Positions 23,538 to 32,620 of a stretch of DNA of 64,000 nucleotides are shown in pieces (position 1 is the first letter of the stretch; each line of letters opens with the position of its first letter). Origin of the DNA: Sequoia sempervirens. Its lineage: Eukaryota > Streptophyta > Pinopsida > Cupressales > Cupressaceae. The notes beneath the pieces were generated by a model. The model was not told the origin of the DNA. It made no database searches and saw nothing but the letters and a program-made list of their open reading frames with translations. The position numbers were made by a program, and so were the translations under genes. The stretch is from the NCBI GenBank assembly GCA_007258455.2, contig VDFB02270651.1, forward strand, positions 495,893,370 through 495,957,369. The letters are read 5' to 3'.

Positions 23538-24519
23538 TGTAATGTCTCCGTTTTCATGAGCATCAGAGTTCGATGGGTTAGCCTATTACTTGGACCCTTG
23601 TAGGCTAATATGTTTGGATAGAGGGTCTCAGTGGCAAATAATGGTGGATATTGGCATTTCCACCCCTTCAATTCAGTGTTGGGCTCAGTGCAGGCCTTTC
23701 CAGTTTAGTGTTCGCCAACTTCTGACGGCATGTCAAAACACTGAGAATTGAGGGAGTTATGAATATTTTAGTGGTTAAGTCATTTAATATTATAAAGTTA
23801 TGATTTGAATTTATAATAATTAAAAGTCACTTAAAATATTTTAAAATAATGACTTAATAGTTATAAAGTGAAAATCAAAATCACTTAAGTCATTTAAAAG
23901 GTACGCCAACTTGGTTGAGTGAAATAATAAGCTATTGAAATGATTTAAATACATTTTAAATGTATTTAATTGCAAAAGTGGCATCACTTTTTGTAATTTG
24001 TGCCTTTTTGGAGATATAAGGCAAAAAAAGGGGCAATTCAACCTCATTATTGATGATTATTTGAAATTGCTTCTTGGTTTCTCTGTGGTTTGCCTGAGAC
24101 AAGGGTTTCAATATTTTCTTCCATTGAAGAACGAAATCTATTTAGTGATGTGCAATTTTGAAGCTGTGGAAGACCAGCTGAATCTTTGCCTTTTGAGAGC
24201 TTCATTCAAGAGTTTTACTTGTGCTTCATCGGATCTACAGAGGGTTTCATCAGTTTCAGCCATTCCTGCTTGGCATGTGCAACAATTATTTATTTAATTA
24301 TTCTGGAGAGATTTGAATATGTTTGTTGCTTGTAATTTCATTGTAGCAATTGAATAATGATTAATACATTGATCATTGCTCAAATCTAGTTTACATTTTA
24401 GTTTTATTTTCATTTATGCCTGGCGCACTTCTACATTTATTGCTTGGATTTCATCAAATCAAACACAAAAACACAGTTTTAGTTCAGAGGTTGAGGTTGA
24501 GCCAGCTGGGCTCACCACA
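23538..24519 (+). repeat. 3' LTR of the nested element
   Basis: 982 bp, starting TGTAATGTCTCC and ending CTCACCACA; a full-length match to 10301-11281 with scattered substitutions, mostly transitions. Confidence 0.95.
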
Positions 24520-24524
24520 TGGAT

Positions 24525-25356
24525 CCTTTTTATCGAAGCGATCAACCAATCTATCCACAAACTCCTGGTAGGTGGTGACACGATCGTGCTGCAGTGTAAC
24601 CATTCCCTGATACCACCAGTCATGGGCTACTCCCTCTAAATGTAACGTGGCAAACTTGATTGCTTCTTCCTCAAACATAGGTCAAAGTGTCAAGAAAGTG
24701 TCCAGTCGATGAATCCAAAACTATGTTGTTACCTTGCCACTGCCATCAAAATAAGGTAGGGTGATCTTGCTGGTCGCATGCTTCAAGTCTCTATTCTGGT
24801 TCTGAGGCCTATTACCCTGTCGATCCCTGTAATAATCCATCCTTGATTGAACAAATCAATCAAAGTGCATGAGCTCGCATGCCTTTGGTGTCAATTGCGG
24901 CCACTCATCATGTGCAGCCATATATGCATCAGCATAGGTTAGTTACTCAACCTCTTCAATACTCTCCTCTGCTCGCTCTTCCCTCAAAAAAGTGAGTCGA
25001 GTCGGCCTGTCTACAGTGCAGGAGGGTGCTCTTTGTACTCTGTGTGACCCTGCTACGCTCCTGTCATCATCTTGATCCTCACGTTGTCTCCTAGGTAAAT
25101 TCAACTGCTATAAGGTATCTGAGAGTTGCTATAGTACACCAACTACCTGCTGCTGACGAACCCATAAATCCCTCAAGGTCTCTCTCACTTCTCTGTCAAC
25201 ATCCCTATCCTCATCTCTCCTTTCATTCCTATGTGGACCCTCTTCTGATCTATCACCCATATCTGTCAATGGTTCCTCTACAAAGGCATTATCTCTTTGC
25301 CAATCTTCCTCTGATTCCCCTTTACTAGGAGTGAAATATTTGTGGTGACTACTCAT
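24525..25356 (-). pseudogene. chromovirus gag, N-terminal part (split by nested insertion)
   Basis: Starts at an ATG at 25356 (MSSHHKYF...), about 35 bp after the primer site. A hydrophilic, D/E/R-rich N-terminus follows. Then comes a stretch readable only with frame changes, and then the conserved Ty3-gypsy gag core at about 24678-24525 (EEEAIKFATLHLEG, then HDWWYQ, then FVDRLVDRF). The frame is cut at 24524 by the nested element and resumes at 10300 in the same phase, with KKDP before the cut and EVYFRDL after it. Gag would form the cytoplasmic virus-like particle. Several in-frame stops lie between 25128 and 24680, so it is inactive. Confidence 0.85.
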
Positions 25357-25389
25357 ATGCCTTCAACCCTCCAGGATGGCAAGATTAAG

Positions 25390-25401
25390 GCTCTGATACC
25401 A
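25390..25401 (-). promoter_or_regulatory. primer binding site, initiator tRNA-Met type
   Basis: On the minus strand TGGTATCAGAGC follows the 5' LTR after one base. It is complementary to the 3' end of plant initiator tRNA-Met, which primes minus-strand cDNA synthesis in most plant gypsy and copia elements. Confidence 0.93.
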
Positions 25402-25402
25402 A

Positions 25403-26687
25403 TGCAAGAACACTTTGTGCCCTTAATTCTGATGCTGATTTTTTTGTTTTGTGTGTTTGATGTTTAATGAGGGTTTTCTGCTTTTTTTGTTTCTTGAAAT
25501 ATTTGCAAAGGAATAAAATGCAAAAACATAAAGAAATTCAACAACTATGATAATAGCTCCTCTAATACAAGTTCATTATTCAAAAGAACAAACTATTACA
25601 ATCATACCCGAAATTTTCTGAAGACATGCAGCTGTTGTTCATTACTTTCAGCCAAAAAGCAACTTCATAAACAGGTTCGAATCTTCCTCAATAGATTGCC
25701 TTTTTGGTCATTGAAAGTGTGGCTGGTTTCCTTGGGCTTGGGTGCCCCTTTTGTATATTTTTTCTGATTTTTTTAAGCCCTATGTTAAAATCGCCCCTCT
25801 TCTAGAAAGGCCGACCCCGCTGCAAAGAATCGCTGATAACACACCAGCCATACCTCCCTTATTTTGATTTATTTTGGCAGATGATGAATCAACAATCGTA
25901 CCCCTTCAATCTTGCAATCACTAACAATAAAAATCAAACCCTTTTGTCTTTCCGATCTGCACAATAGAACATCTGAATGATGCCCTCCTGAATGCCAAAT
26001 TCAACAGGTATTTCATTGCTTCAAACGGCTACAAACATTGAAGAAGAAAAGTTCTCCAATGGCTCGAGTATTGAAAACCCTTGGCTTTTACTTCTCAAAC
26101 AAATTTCATCAACAAATGCTCAATCAAATGCCTCCAAAATAACTCCAAAGTGAAATATATATTTTCTCATGAGAAGTTCGAACTTTCTCCAAAAAGGCAT
26201 TTAATAATATTAAAATGTTATTTATTTGCATCTTTTAATATTTCACTCAAAACTTAGGAGTTGGCGCCCAATAATTAATTCATTAATTTGGCCCCCTTTT
26301 AATGACGTTTTGACCCTCAAGTTATAACATTAAAATATCACTTTTTAATTAATTAATGTTATTTTAGCCAAATAACATTAATAACTCATTAAATTCATCA
26401 TTTCTCAACATGCCATCTAAACCTCATCTGAAGATTTTCCATACAATCACATGCCTTACTAAAAATAGTAAGGGTCCCATTTTTTCTTTGTCTGACTTGC
26501 TATAAATAGTAAGTTGAGCAAACTGAGTCCCAGAAGCCTCAAACAAAAGCCAAAGCTGATCATCACTGAACGTTGGAGGTGATACAATTCTCAGAAGACC
26601 CTCTCATCGCCTTCATTAGCCTACGAGGGTCATAATGATAGGCTAATCTACTGAATACGGATGTCTCACTTTGGAGGGGACATTACA
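25403..26687 (-). repeat. 5' LTR of the chromovirus
   Basis: 1285 bp, minus strand, starting TGTAATGTCCCC at 26687 and ending CTTGCA at 25403. A TATA-like palindromic motif lies at 26497-26512 and a hairpin TTAGCCTA/TAGGCTAA at 26616-26646. It should have driven transcription leftwards, the same direction as TOP6B. Confidence 0.92.
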
Positions 26688-26692
26688 CTATA

Positions 26693-27092
26693 TTAGTGCA
26701 GGCCACCCATACATGGCAAGCATGTCAACTAAAATGAAACCAGAGAGATCATTCTCCAAGGAAGAACTCGATCCAGTCAGTCTCAAAGTATCTTAGCAAA
26801 TAATATTGATAATCTCTTGCATTCTTTAGAACATCAATAATGGAAATAAAAAGCACGATTTAGAGGGGCATGCCTGCCTGGGTTTTAACACAGATGCAAA
26901 TACATCTTTTACAAAATAAACATAGAACAAATAAACCCTCAATGAAAGTGAGGTTTTCAGAGTCCATGAGAATGAGTAAAAAGCTTCTGAAAATAACTGT
27001 GTATGTTTAATTTTTAGCTGCACAACAAAGACTGAAATTTAAAAAGCAAAATATCTTGAAGAGGCAAGTAAGATTGAAATTGAAACCCTTAC
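26693..27092 (-). other. start of TOP6B intron 3
   Basis: Sequence between the chromovirus and the donor site of exon 3 (GTAAGG on the minus strand at 27092). AT-rich, no exon recognised. Confidence 0.6.
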
Positions 27093-27692
27093 ATGCTAAC
27101 TTCGATGACAGGAAGTTCAGCAATAGACTCCGCAGAATCAAGCGCATTTTCCACAAGTTCGCGCACAGTCGTGTAAAGACTCTTGCCCGGCTATAATACC
27201 AAACCAAGAGGCAAAAATATCATCAATGGCAAGCTAAATATTTGCATATATCGCTATATGTAAAAGCAAATATGTGCATATCACTTTTTTATGACCAGCT
27301 AATTGTGTGTATGTCTAAGCGAATGTGTGCGTGTGTATATCCGTGTATTTAAGCAAATACGTGTGTATAGCATTGTACCTGGAGAAATAAATATAGAAAA
27401 AATTATACTAAACAAAGATTAAAGAGAAGTAAGGATAAATACTCACGTTATCAAACCCTGCAATATTTTTGTTTTCTGCGAAGAACTCTGCTGGGGACTC
27501 TGCACAAAATTCTCAAATATTAGAAAAATTCTTGACAAAGATTATTCAGGTTTCCCGGAGGAAACAGTTTAACTATTTCTTACTTTGTTTAAGGACGCTT
27601 TCTTTAGCAGTGGTTTTCGACTTGGCGCCTTTCTTCTGCTTGGGCTGTTCAACTGGGCTGCCATCTTTGCCCTCTGAATCAGTGTCAACCAT
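27093..27692 (-). CDS. TOP6B: DNA topoisomerase VI subunit B, exons 1-3 (5' part of gene)
   Basis: Subunit B of the plant topoisomerase VI complex, a nuclear ATP-driven type IIB enzyme needed for endoreduplication. Exon 1 is 27584-27692 (ATG at 27692; MVDTDSEGKD..., Lys-rich, donor GTAAGA). Exon 2 is 27447-27499 (SPAEFFAENKNIAGFDN, acceptor TGTGCAG, donor GTGAGT). Exon 3 is 27093-27190 (PGKSLYTTVRELVENALDSA, then ESIAELPVIEVS; donor GTAAGG). Phases fit: the codon AAG spans exons 1/2, and exon 3 ends two bases into a codon. RELVENALDSA is the N box of the GHKL ATPase fold. The protein should be about 670 residues; only about 86 are here. A start 111 bp upstream, in the same frame, is open, but the 27692 ATG best fits the family. 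The rest must lie beyond coordinate 1 or was missed; nothing in the three exons is broken. Confidence 0.93.
27191..27446 (-). other. TOP6B intron 2
   Basis: Donor GTGAGT at 27446 and acceptor TTATAG at 27191 on the minus strand. It contains an imperfect run of TGTGTG/ATATGTG words (about 27260-27370), a decayed dinucleotide repeat. Confidence 0.85.
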
Positions 27693-28930
27693 TTTACTGT
27701 TTTTCTGTTTTTGCACCGAGATGAATAAATGAAAATGGGGAAGCCCGCTTCCCTCCTTATGTTTAAGAGGATACCAGAGATTAATGGGGTCGTATTTATG
27801 CAATTATATGATTTCCGAAGATACGTTCACATAAAACAGATTCATTTCGAATACAATATTAAGGATTTTTTTGTCCTGTTAAAAGAGCATTGGCATTTTC
27901 CATGGGCAGATTCAAATTTAGACTTGATGGTGCGACTCTCGTAGCGTCTTTTGTTCTAGGGTAAATTAGAATCACCTTTAAGCTTTTTTATTAGTCTCCT
28001 TGCGGAAGGGATGCTGATGTATTAGTCCTCCTTGCGGAAGGGATGCTGATGTAAGGGCAACTTTGTGTTGTTCGGGTGAAGGAGATCTATTAAAAATAAT
28101 AATTATTTTTGTTTAAGTCTTTGAAGCTAGTTAATGTTTGCTTACAAGACATGTATCTATGTAAATGGTTGTTGTCTAGGGCTGGTTAGGGGATAGATGT
28201 TATTTTCTACAATGTACATTTTTCGAGAAATACTATTGATGTTATTAATTTTAATAAATTTTAATGGATCAATATGTTTTTTTTTTTTCATTTTTTTTTC
28301 AGGTTATTGTCAATTGTGAGCCATTAGATTACAAGGATTTAGAGGTGAAAAGATCATGTAAACAATATAATTGCAAAGGTATTGTTTTCTCTATTCAAAC
28401 ATGTGTGCAGGTCTTCACATTAAAATTTAAAATGAACCAATGGATATATAGAGTTTGATATACAAATGGGATTGATTCATGTAAATGTATGTAAGAAGAT
28501 CTTTTTTTTTCCTCAAAAAATAAAAAAGTCTTTCAAGCTTACAATATGTCTAATTCTTCAAGCAAGTATTGTGCATTAGCTATAGTTTTGATTTGATTTT
28601 GTTTATTTTGTTAGAATTATCATCATAGAGCACAAATTGTCAAGCTTGTAGAGTTGCTCTGGTTTGGATTTGAGTGATGTCAGTCTACATTTTACTTGCA
28701 TATAATGGTGAAGATCAAATACCCACATTTCTTGGTGGCTCATTTAGCATTACTCATTGTTCTCATACCCTAATTTGAAATGTGGCTATGTGCCTATCTT
28801 TATATTCCATTGTCATTAAATAACTGTCATTCCATTTGTGGAAATTTTAGAAGAAAGCATATTGTCAAATGTGGGCTCAGTTTGAATATATTAGGGAGCA
28901 AATGTGGTTGTAAAGTATAACATTTTGTAG
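27693..28930 (-). promoter_or_regulatory. TOP6B 5' flank and 5' UTR region
   Basis: About 1.2 kb between the TOP6B ATG and the next retrotransposon. No certain TATA box or start site could be placed. It contains the 31-bp tandem duplication at 27990-28052. From about 28200 it is AT-rich with long T runs. The regulatory role is inferred from position only. Confidence 0.45.
27990..28052. repeat. 31/32-bp tandem duplication upstream of TOP6B
   Basis: 27990-28020 and 28021-28052 are copies with one inserted C, each containing CTTGCGGAAGGGATGCTGAT. It lies about 300 bp upstream of the ATG, where a duplicated promoter element could matter. Confidence 0.9.
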
Positions 28931-29438
28931 TGTCGTAAAATTGCACCCCTTGCAATTTCACCTACACTTTTGCATCCACTTTAGCATCCATTCCCTTAGT
29001 GTTTGTGCAGGCTCATTTTAGCCCTTACATCAGCCTTCTTCCTTCTCAGGATGCTCATGACCCCTATTCAACAGCTACCTTTGTGTGTTAACTTTGCATC
29101 AAACCTTGTCTTTTCCTTATTCCCACCATTTTGCAATGTGATTTATCTAGACACTAGCGCGTCTCGTGGACGTCCGCACACTACACTAATGTTTCACAAC
29201 ATTTCAACATTCAAACGGTCATTTTCCAGGTGCCTTATCACTTACTTTTGTTGGTGGTAACAGCTCAAGAGACCTTGTAACAACTCGGGAACCTTCTTTT
29301 CAACTCATTTGGTCTTCTTGATCTCTCTTGGTCTCTCCTCTCCTCTCTTGGACATTTTCTTGTCTTTTTCTCTTGCTCTCTTGCTTGCTACAACACTCTA
29401 AAGTTGCCACGTCTTCTACAACTCTCTTGGCTCTCACA

Positions 29439-29515
<77 letters not shown>

Positions 29516-30239
29516 TCAAGCCTTGCAGGTGATATCTATCTCTTATCTTGTGTCTTTAAGCATCTTGGGATTTCTCACATCCCTTGTCTATGCATTGTCT
29601 ATCTCGTCTATTTGTCTATTTTATTATCTATTATTTTTTCTATCTATCTATCTAACTGTCCATGGAGGTGGAAACACCGAAATAGGGATTTGACTGAGGC
29701 AAGCCCCTAAACAGCCCCAACATTTTCCTCGGTCTTATGTGTGCAAATATTGAAGACATTTATTTGCCAAAGGCTTCATTGCTTGGTTGGTTGTGAGTGC
29801 TCTCTTTCCTCTTCTTTCATTTCATCATCGAAATTTCATTTAATCTACATTTTACTTAGTTTGCTTTATCTTAGTTTTGTTATACTTTCTTACTTTCCTG
29901 CATTCTAAGAGTTATTAAAAGTTGGGGTAGAAGTAGTCATATTATTGTTCTTTGTGCATTCTTAGTTTTTAGTTTGTACGAGACACCAATAGGCCTCTGG
30001 GACACTAGTGTGTTGCACTGTCGTCCATGTGCCACATTGTTGTCCTTGGTCAAGAGCTCATCAGTTTGTCCAAAATACCTTTGTGACCTACTCTTTTTTA
30101 TTTTAGAACTCTCACCTTTTTACCTCGTCACTTGAGCTCTGTTCCTTTTTAGCTTATTAGGTAGTTTTCAAGGTAGTTGAGGACCATTTTCTCCTTGAAA
30201 ACTCTTGCTTATCTCAAGATTCAAGGGTAGTAAATCTCC
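28931..30239 (+). repeat. 5' LTR of the Tat-like element
   Basis: Matches 37282-38575 from TGTCGTAAAATTGCACCCC to AAATCTCC with many substitutions. It contains a (TC)n microsatellite at 29443-29513 that is short in the other copy. A run of CTATCTATCTAACTG-type tetranucleotides lies near 29640. Confidence 0.8.
29443..29513. repeat. (TC)n microsatellite, about 35 units
   Basis: Pure dinucleotide run inside the 5' LTR. The matching spot in the 3' LTR (about 37829-37846) has only about eight units. Confidence 0.97.
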
Positions 30240-30724
30240 ATGTCGTCAAAGTAGAAATAACAAGACCTTTGGTCGACTTTTTTATGCATTATTTCTTGTA
30301 TTTAGCTTGGTATTTTCAAAATCCATTTAATGTCTTCTTTTATTAGTTCAATTTCTAATTTATTCAAAGAGTTAATGATGTTTCATTTTAAGCATGTGCT
30401 GGTGACTTGGCTTTGCCTATGCCACTCAATATCTTTGATCCTTCTCATAAAATCCCTCTTAGTTTGGAGGATATTTTATTACAATAAGATGAAATCATTG
30501 ATACTTTTCTTAATGTCACTCTACCTTTTCTTTATTCCAATGCATTGTCTTTTGGCGACAATGCATTAGTGAATGATGAAGCTCCTCTCACATCGGATCC
30601 TCCAAGGATAGTGTTATGCCTTGCATAACCACCCCATTTTATTCTGGAACAAAATGGGTCCCCCTTTGTCTTTTCCCTTTGGCTTTTGGTTTTCTGCCTT
30701 GGGCGTTTTCTTGTTAAAGTTATG
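30240..30724 (+). other. leader of the Tat-like element
   Basis: No coding domain. It includes an open stretch with YPNSMHCLLATMH-like translation but no family match. The apparent long minus-strand frame at 30532-31140 is created by the palindrome array that follows. Confidence 0.4.
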
Positions 30725-30729
30725 TTGGA

Positions 30730-31760
30730 GGTAGAACCGGAACCAATACCGGACTTGGAAATTCCTTCCAGGTTCTGGTCTTGTTCCGTTCTCGGTTCCA
30801 GTCCTTTATCTTCGTACTTTGTTAGTCCTTTATTTTCTTTCTTTGTTCTTTCTTGGAGAAAAGTCTCCGGGTCCGATTCAGAATGTTGAACTTTTTCAAA
30901 GGTTCTCGTTCGGGTCCCATCCTGGGTCCGACCCCGCCTTTTCTCTCTCTTCGTTGGTCTTTGTTGGTTTGTGTCTTGTGCCTTGGGTATTTTCGGCCCT
31001 GCGCATCTTTTTCTTTTTGTTTTCGGCGGGCCCAGAACCGGAATGGATTCCAAACTTGGAATTCCTTCCAAGTTATGTTTTATTTTCCTTCCTCGATCCC
31101 GGTTCCGCCACTTTGCTTTTTCTGCCTTGCGCCTTTTCATTTTGTTCCAACGGACTCGAAACCGGAACGGGAACCGAACCTTGAAACTTGAAAAATTTTC
31201 TGGTTCTGGTTCCGTTCCGATCCTGATTCTACGTGTTTTTCTTTCCTTTCTTTTTCTTCTTTCGTTTCGTCATGGGGTTTTCCCTCTGTTTTTCTCTTTC
31301 TTTTCCTTATCCTTTCTATCTTTTTGGATGACGTCGGGGGCGGACCCAGAACGGAATCTGAACCCGAGACTTGAAAAAGTTTCTGGTTCGGGTTTGGTTC
31401 CGATCCCGGTTCCACTTTATCTATTTTGTCCTGCCCCAGTTCCGATCGTTTGGTCGCAGGGTGTTGTTTTTCCTTCCTTTCCCATTCTTTTTTGTCCTTG
31501 TATATTGTCGGAGGCAGGATTGGGATGGAATCTGAAACTGAAACTTTGAAGAAGTTTCAATTTCGGATTTTGTTCTGCCCCCGCCCTCGTTGTGCTTCGC
31601 CCGAGGTTTGTTTTTGTTCCGACCCCGCCGGCGTTTGCTTCCGTCCTACGCGTTTTGGTTTCTTTTGCGAACGCGGAGCCAAGACGGGGTATGAACTCAA
31701 AAATGTTGATTATTTCCATGGCTTGTTCCCATCCCGACTCTGGTCTCAGTTCTGATTTTC
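30730..31760. repeat. array of about seven imperfect palindromic units
   Basis: Units of about 75-85 bp start near 30735, 30860, 31025, 31150, 31335, 31510 and 31670. Each has a left arm rich in GGAACC/GGAATC, a centre like ACTTGAAAAATTTTC or CTTGGAATTCC, and a right arm rich in GGTTC/GGTTCCG, so each can fold on itself. Units are separated by T/C-rich spacers ending in the GCC/CGGC type (for example TTTTCTGCCTTGCGCC). Spacing is about 125-185 bp. Sequence identity between units is low but the layout is conserved. Confidence 0.7.
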
Positions 31761-32105
31761 TTTTGGCCCGCCCCCGCCAGTTTTGAAGGTGAGGGATGTC
31801 GTTTCTGGGGTCCTTTTTTGCCCCTTGTCCTGATCCTGTCTTGGTTCCATTTCGGCCAGTTTTAAAGAAGGCAATGTGTTCCTAGTTTTGTCTTGGTTCC
31901 GCCTCCGCCGGTCTTGTGTTTCTTTTTGACATAATTAAAAACGTGATAAATAATGGTGTATTTTATTATAATGTGTTTTATTTTCCCCTGAGTGCTAATG
32001 CAGGCCTTTCTTTTGCAGGATTAAATCACGCACAGGATGATATTTTTCAAAGGAACTTAGTTGGAAAGCATTCTTCACTCCAATTGGTCACGGTTTTCCT
32101 CTAAG
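31761..32105 (+). other. T/G-rich leader between the two arrays
   Basis: Contains further CCGCCGG-type words near 31770 and 31905 and an acceptor-like TTCTTTTGCAG near 32009-32019, which may mark a splice site in the leader (inference). No protein domain. Confidence 0.35.
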
Positions 32106-32109
32106 AAGA

Positions 32110-32620
32110 AAGTTGACCAGACTTTACAAATCTCTTACCAACTGACGGTAGGGAGAAAGTATCTCGGTGAGAGACTTTTCTTCGAAGGGAGGTCTCGGCG
32201 AATACATTTGGTCACGCCGACAGGGCACAAAAGGGGGGCATATCGGTATGACCACAAGAAAGGTCTTGGTGACAACAGAGTTTGGCGAAAGTAGGCATCG
32301 GTCGATGTAAAGTCTCACCAACTGAGGGAGGTCTCAGCAACATGAAGGAGCCCGCCGAAGAATAAGTGGCATCGGCGTAGCAATTTGAGCTCGCTATGAG
32401 GTCACGGTGACAAGCGAGGATCCTGCCAACAGAAAGGAGACCCCACCGAAAGAAATGGAGCTTGGCCAAGGATCATACCTTCACCAAAAGGTCTTGGCGA
32501 AGGAAGAAAGTCACACCGAAGCAAAGGGACCCGAGCTTGGGGGAATAAAAGGAACTCGAGGAGACTCTGAGCGGATGGAACAGGTTCAGTAAGATGTCTT
32601 GCCAACCCGATGGTGTCTCA
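32110..32620. repeat. degenerate GGTCTCGGCGA minisatellite
   Basis: About 15 short units of roughly 25-35 bp with a core like (A/G)GTCTCGGCGA or its variants GGTCTTGGCGA, GGTCACGGTGA and AGTCACACCGA, joined by AAG/GAA-rich filler. GC-richer than its surroundings. No stable protein pattern, although frames are open on both strands. Confidence 0.65.

Larger units (their letters stand above)
10301..24519 (+). mobile_element. 14.2-kb non-autonomous LTR retrotransposon (LARD-like) nested in gag
   Basis: LTRs 10301-11281 and 23538-24519, both TG...CA, flanked by a perfect 5-bp duplication TGGAT (10296-10300 and 24520-24524). The primer site is TGGTATCAGAGC at 11283-11294 and the polypurine tract CAATTTCAGGGAGGG at about 23518-23532. 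The internal region (12.3 kb, including a 1.8-kb solo LTR) has no protease, RT, RNase H or integrase. It consists of a long repeat-rich leader, a decayed reading frame (14176-19171), a noncoding middle, and a second decayed frame (21732-23339). It therefore depended on enzymes of another element. The orientation is opposite to the chromovirus it interrupts. The two LTRs differ at about a dozen sites in their first 215 bp, so the insertion is not recent. Confidence 0.93.
5041..26687 (-). mobile_element. Ty3-gypsy chromovirus, interrupted by a nested element
   Basis: A full-length LTR retrotransposon on the minus strand. The LTRs are 25403-26687 (5') and 5041-6342 (3'). A 12-bp initiator-Met primer site follows the 5' LTR, and a polypurine tract precedes the 3' LTR. 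Flanks are CTGTA (5036-5040) and CTATA (26688-26692), a 5-bp target duplication with one later change. Subtracting the inserted element and its duplicated TGGAT leaves about 7.4 kb, normal for a chromovirus. Domain order is gag, protease, RT, RNase H, integrase, chromodomain, all with stops or frameshifts. It lies about 400 bp beyond TOP6B exon 3, apparently within that gene's intron. Confidence 0.92.

Noticed and set aside
1..27092. TOP6B exon 4 and later exons on the minus strand
   Set aside because: I looked for the expected continuation after EVS and for the GxGxG-type ATPase motif (NGRGMPHDDIP-like) and saw neither. A diverged or very short exon could still have been missed by eye.
29328..29693. 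121-codon serine/leucine frame
   Set aside because: Produced by the (TC)n microsatellite inside the LTR.
30532..31549. Long frames on both strands (202 and 192 codons) as genes
   Set aside because: They track the palindrome array; R/K/G-rich or F/L/S-rich repeats with no family resemblance.
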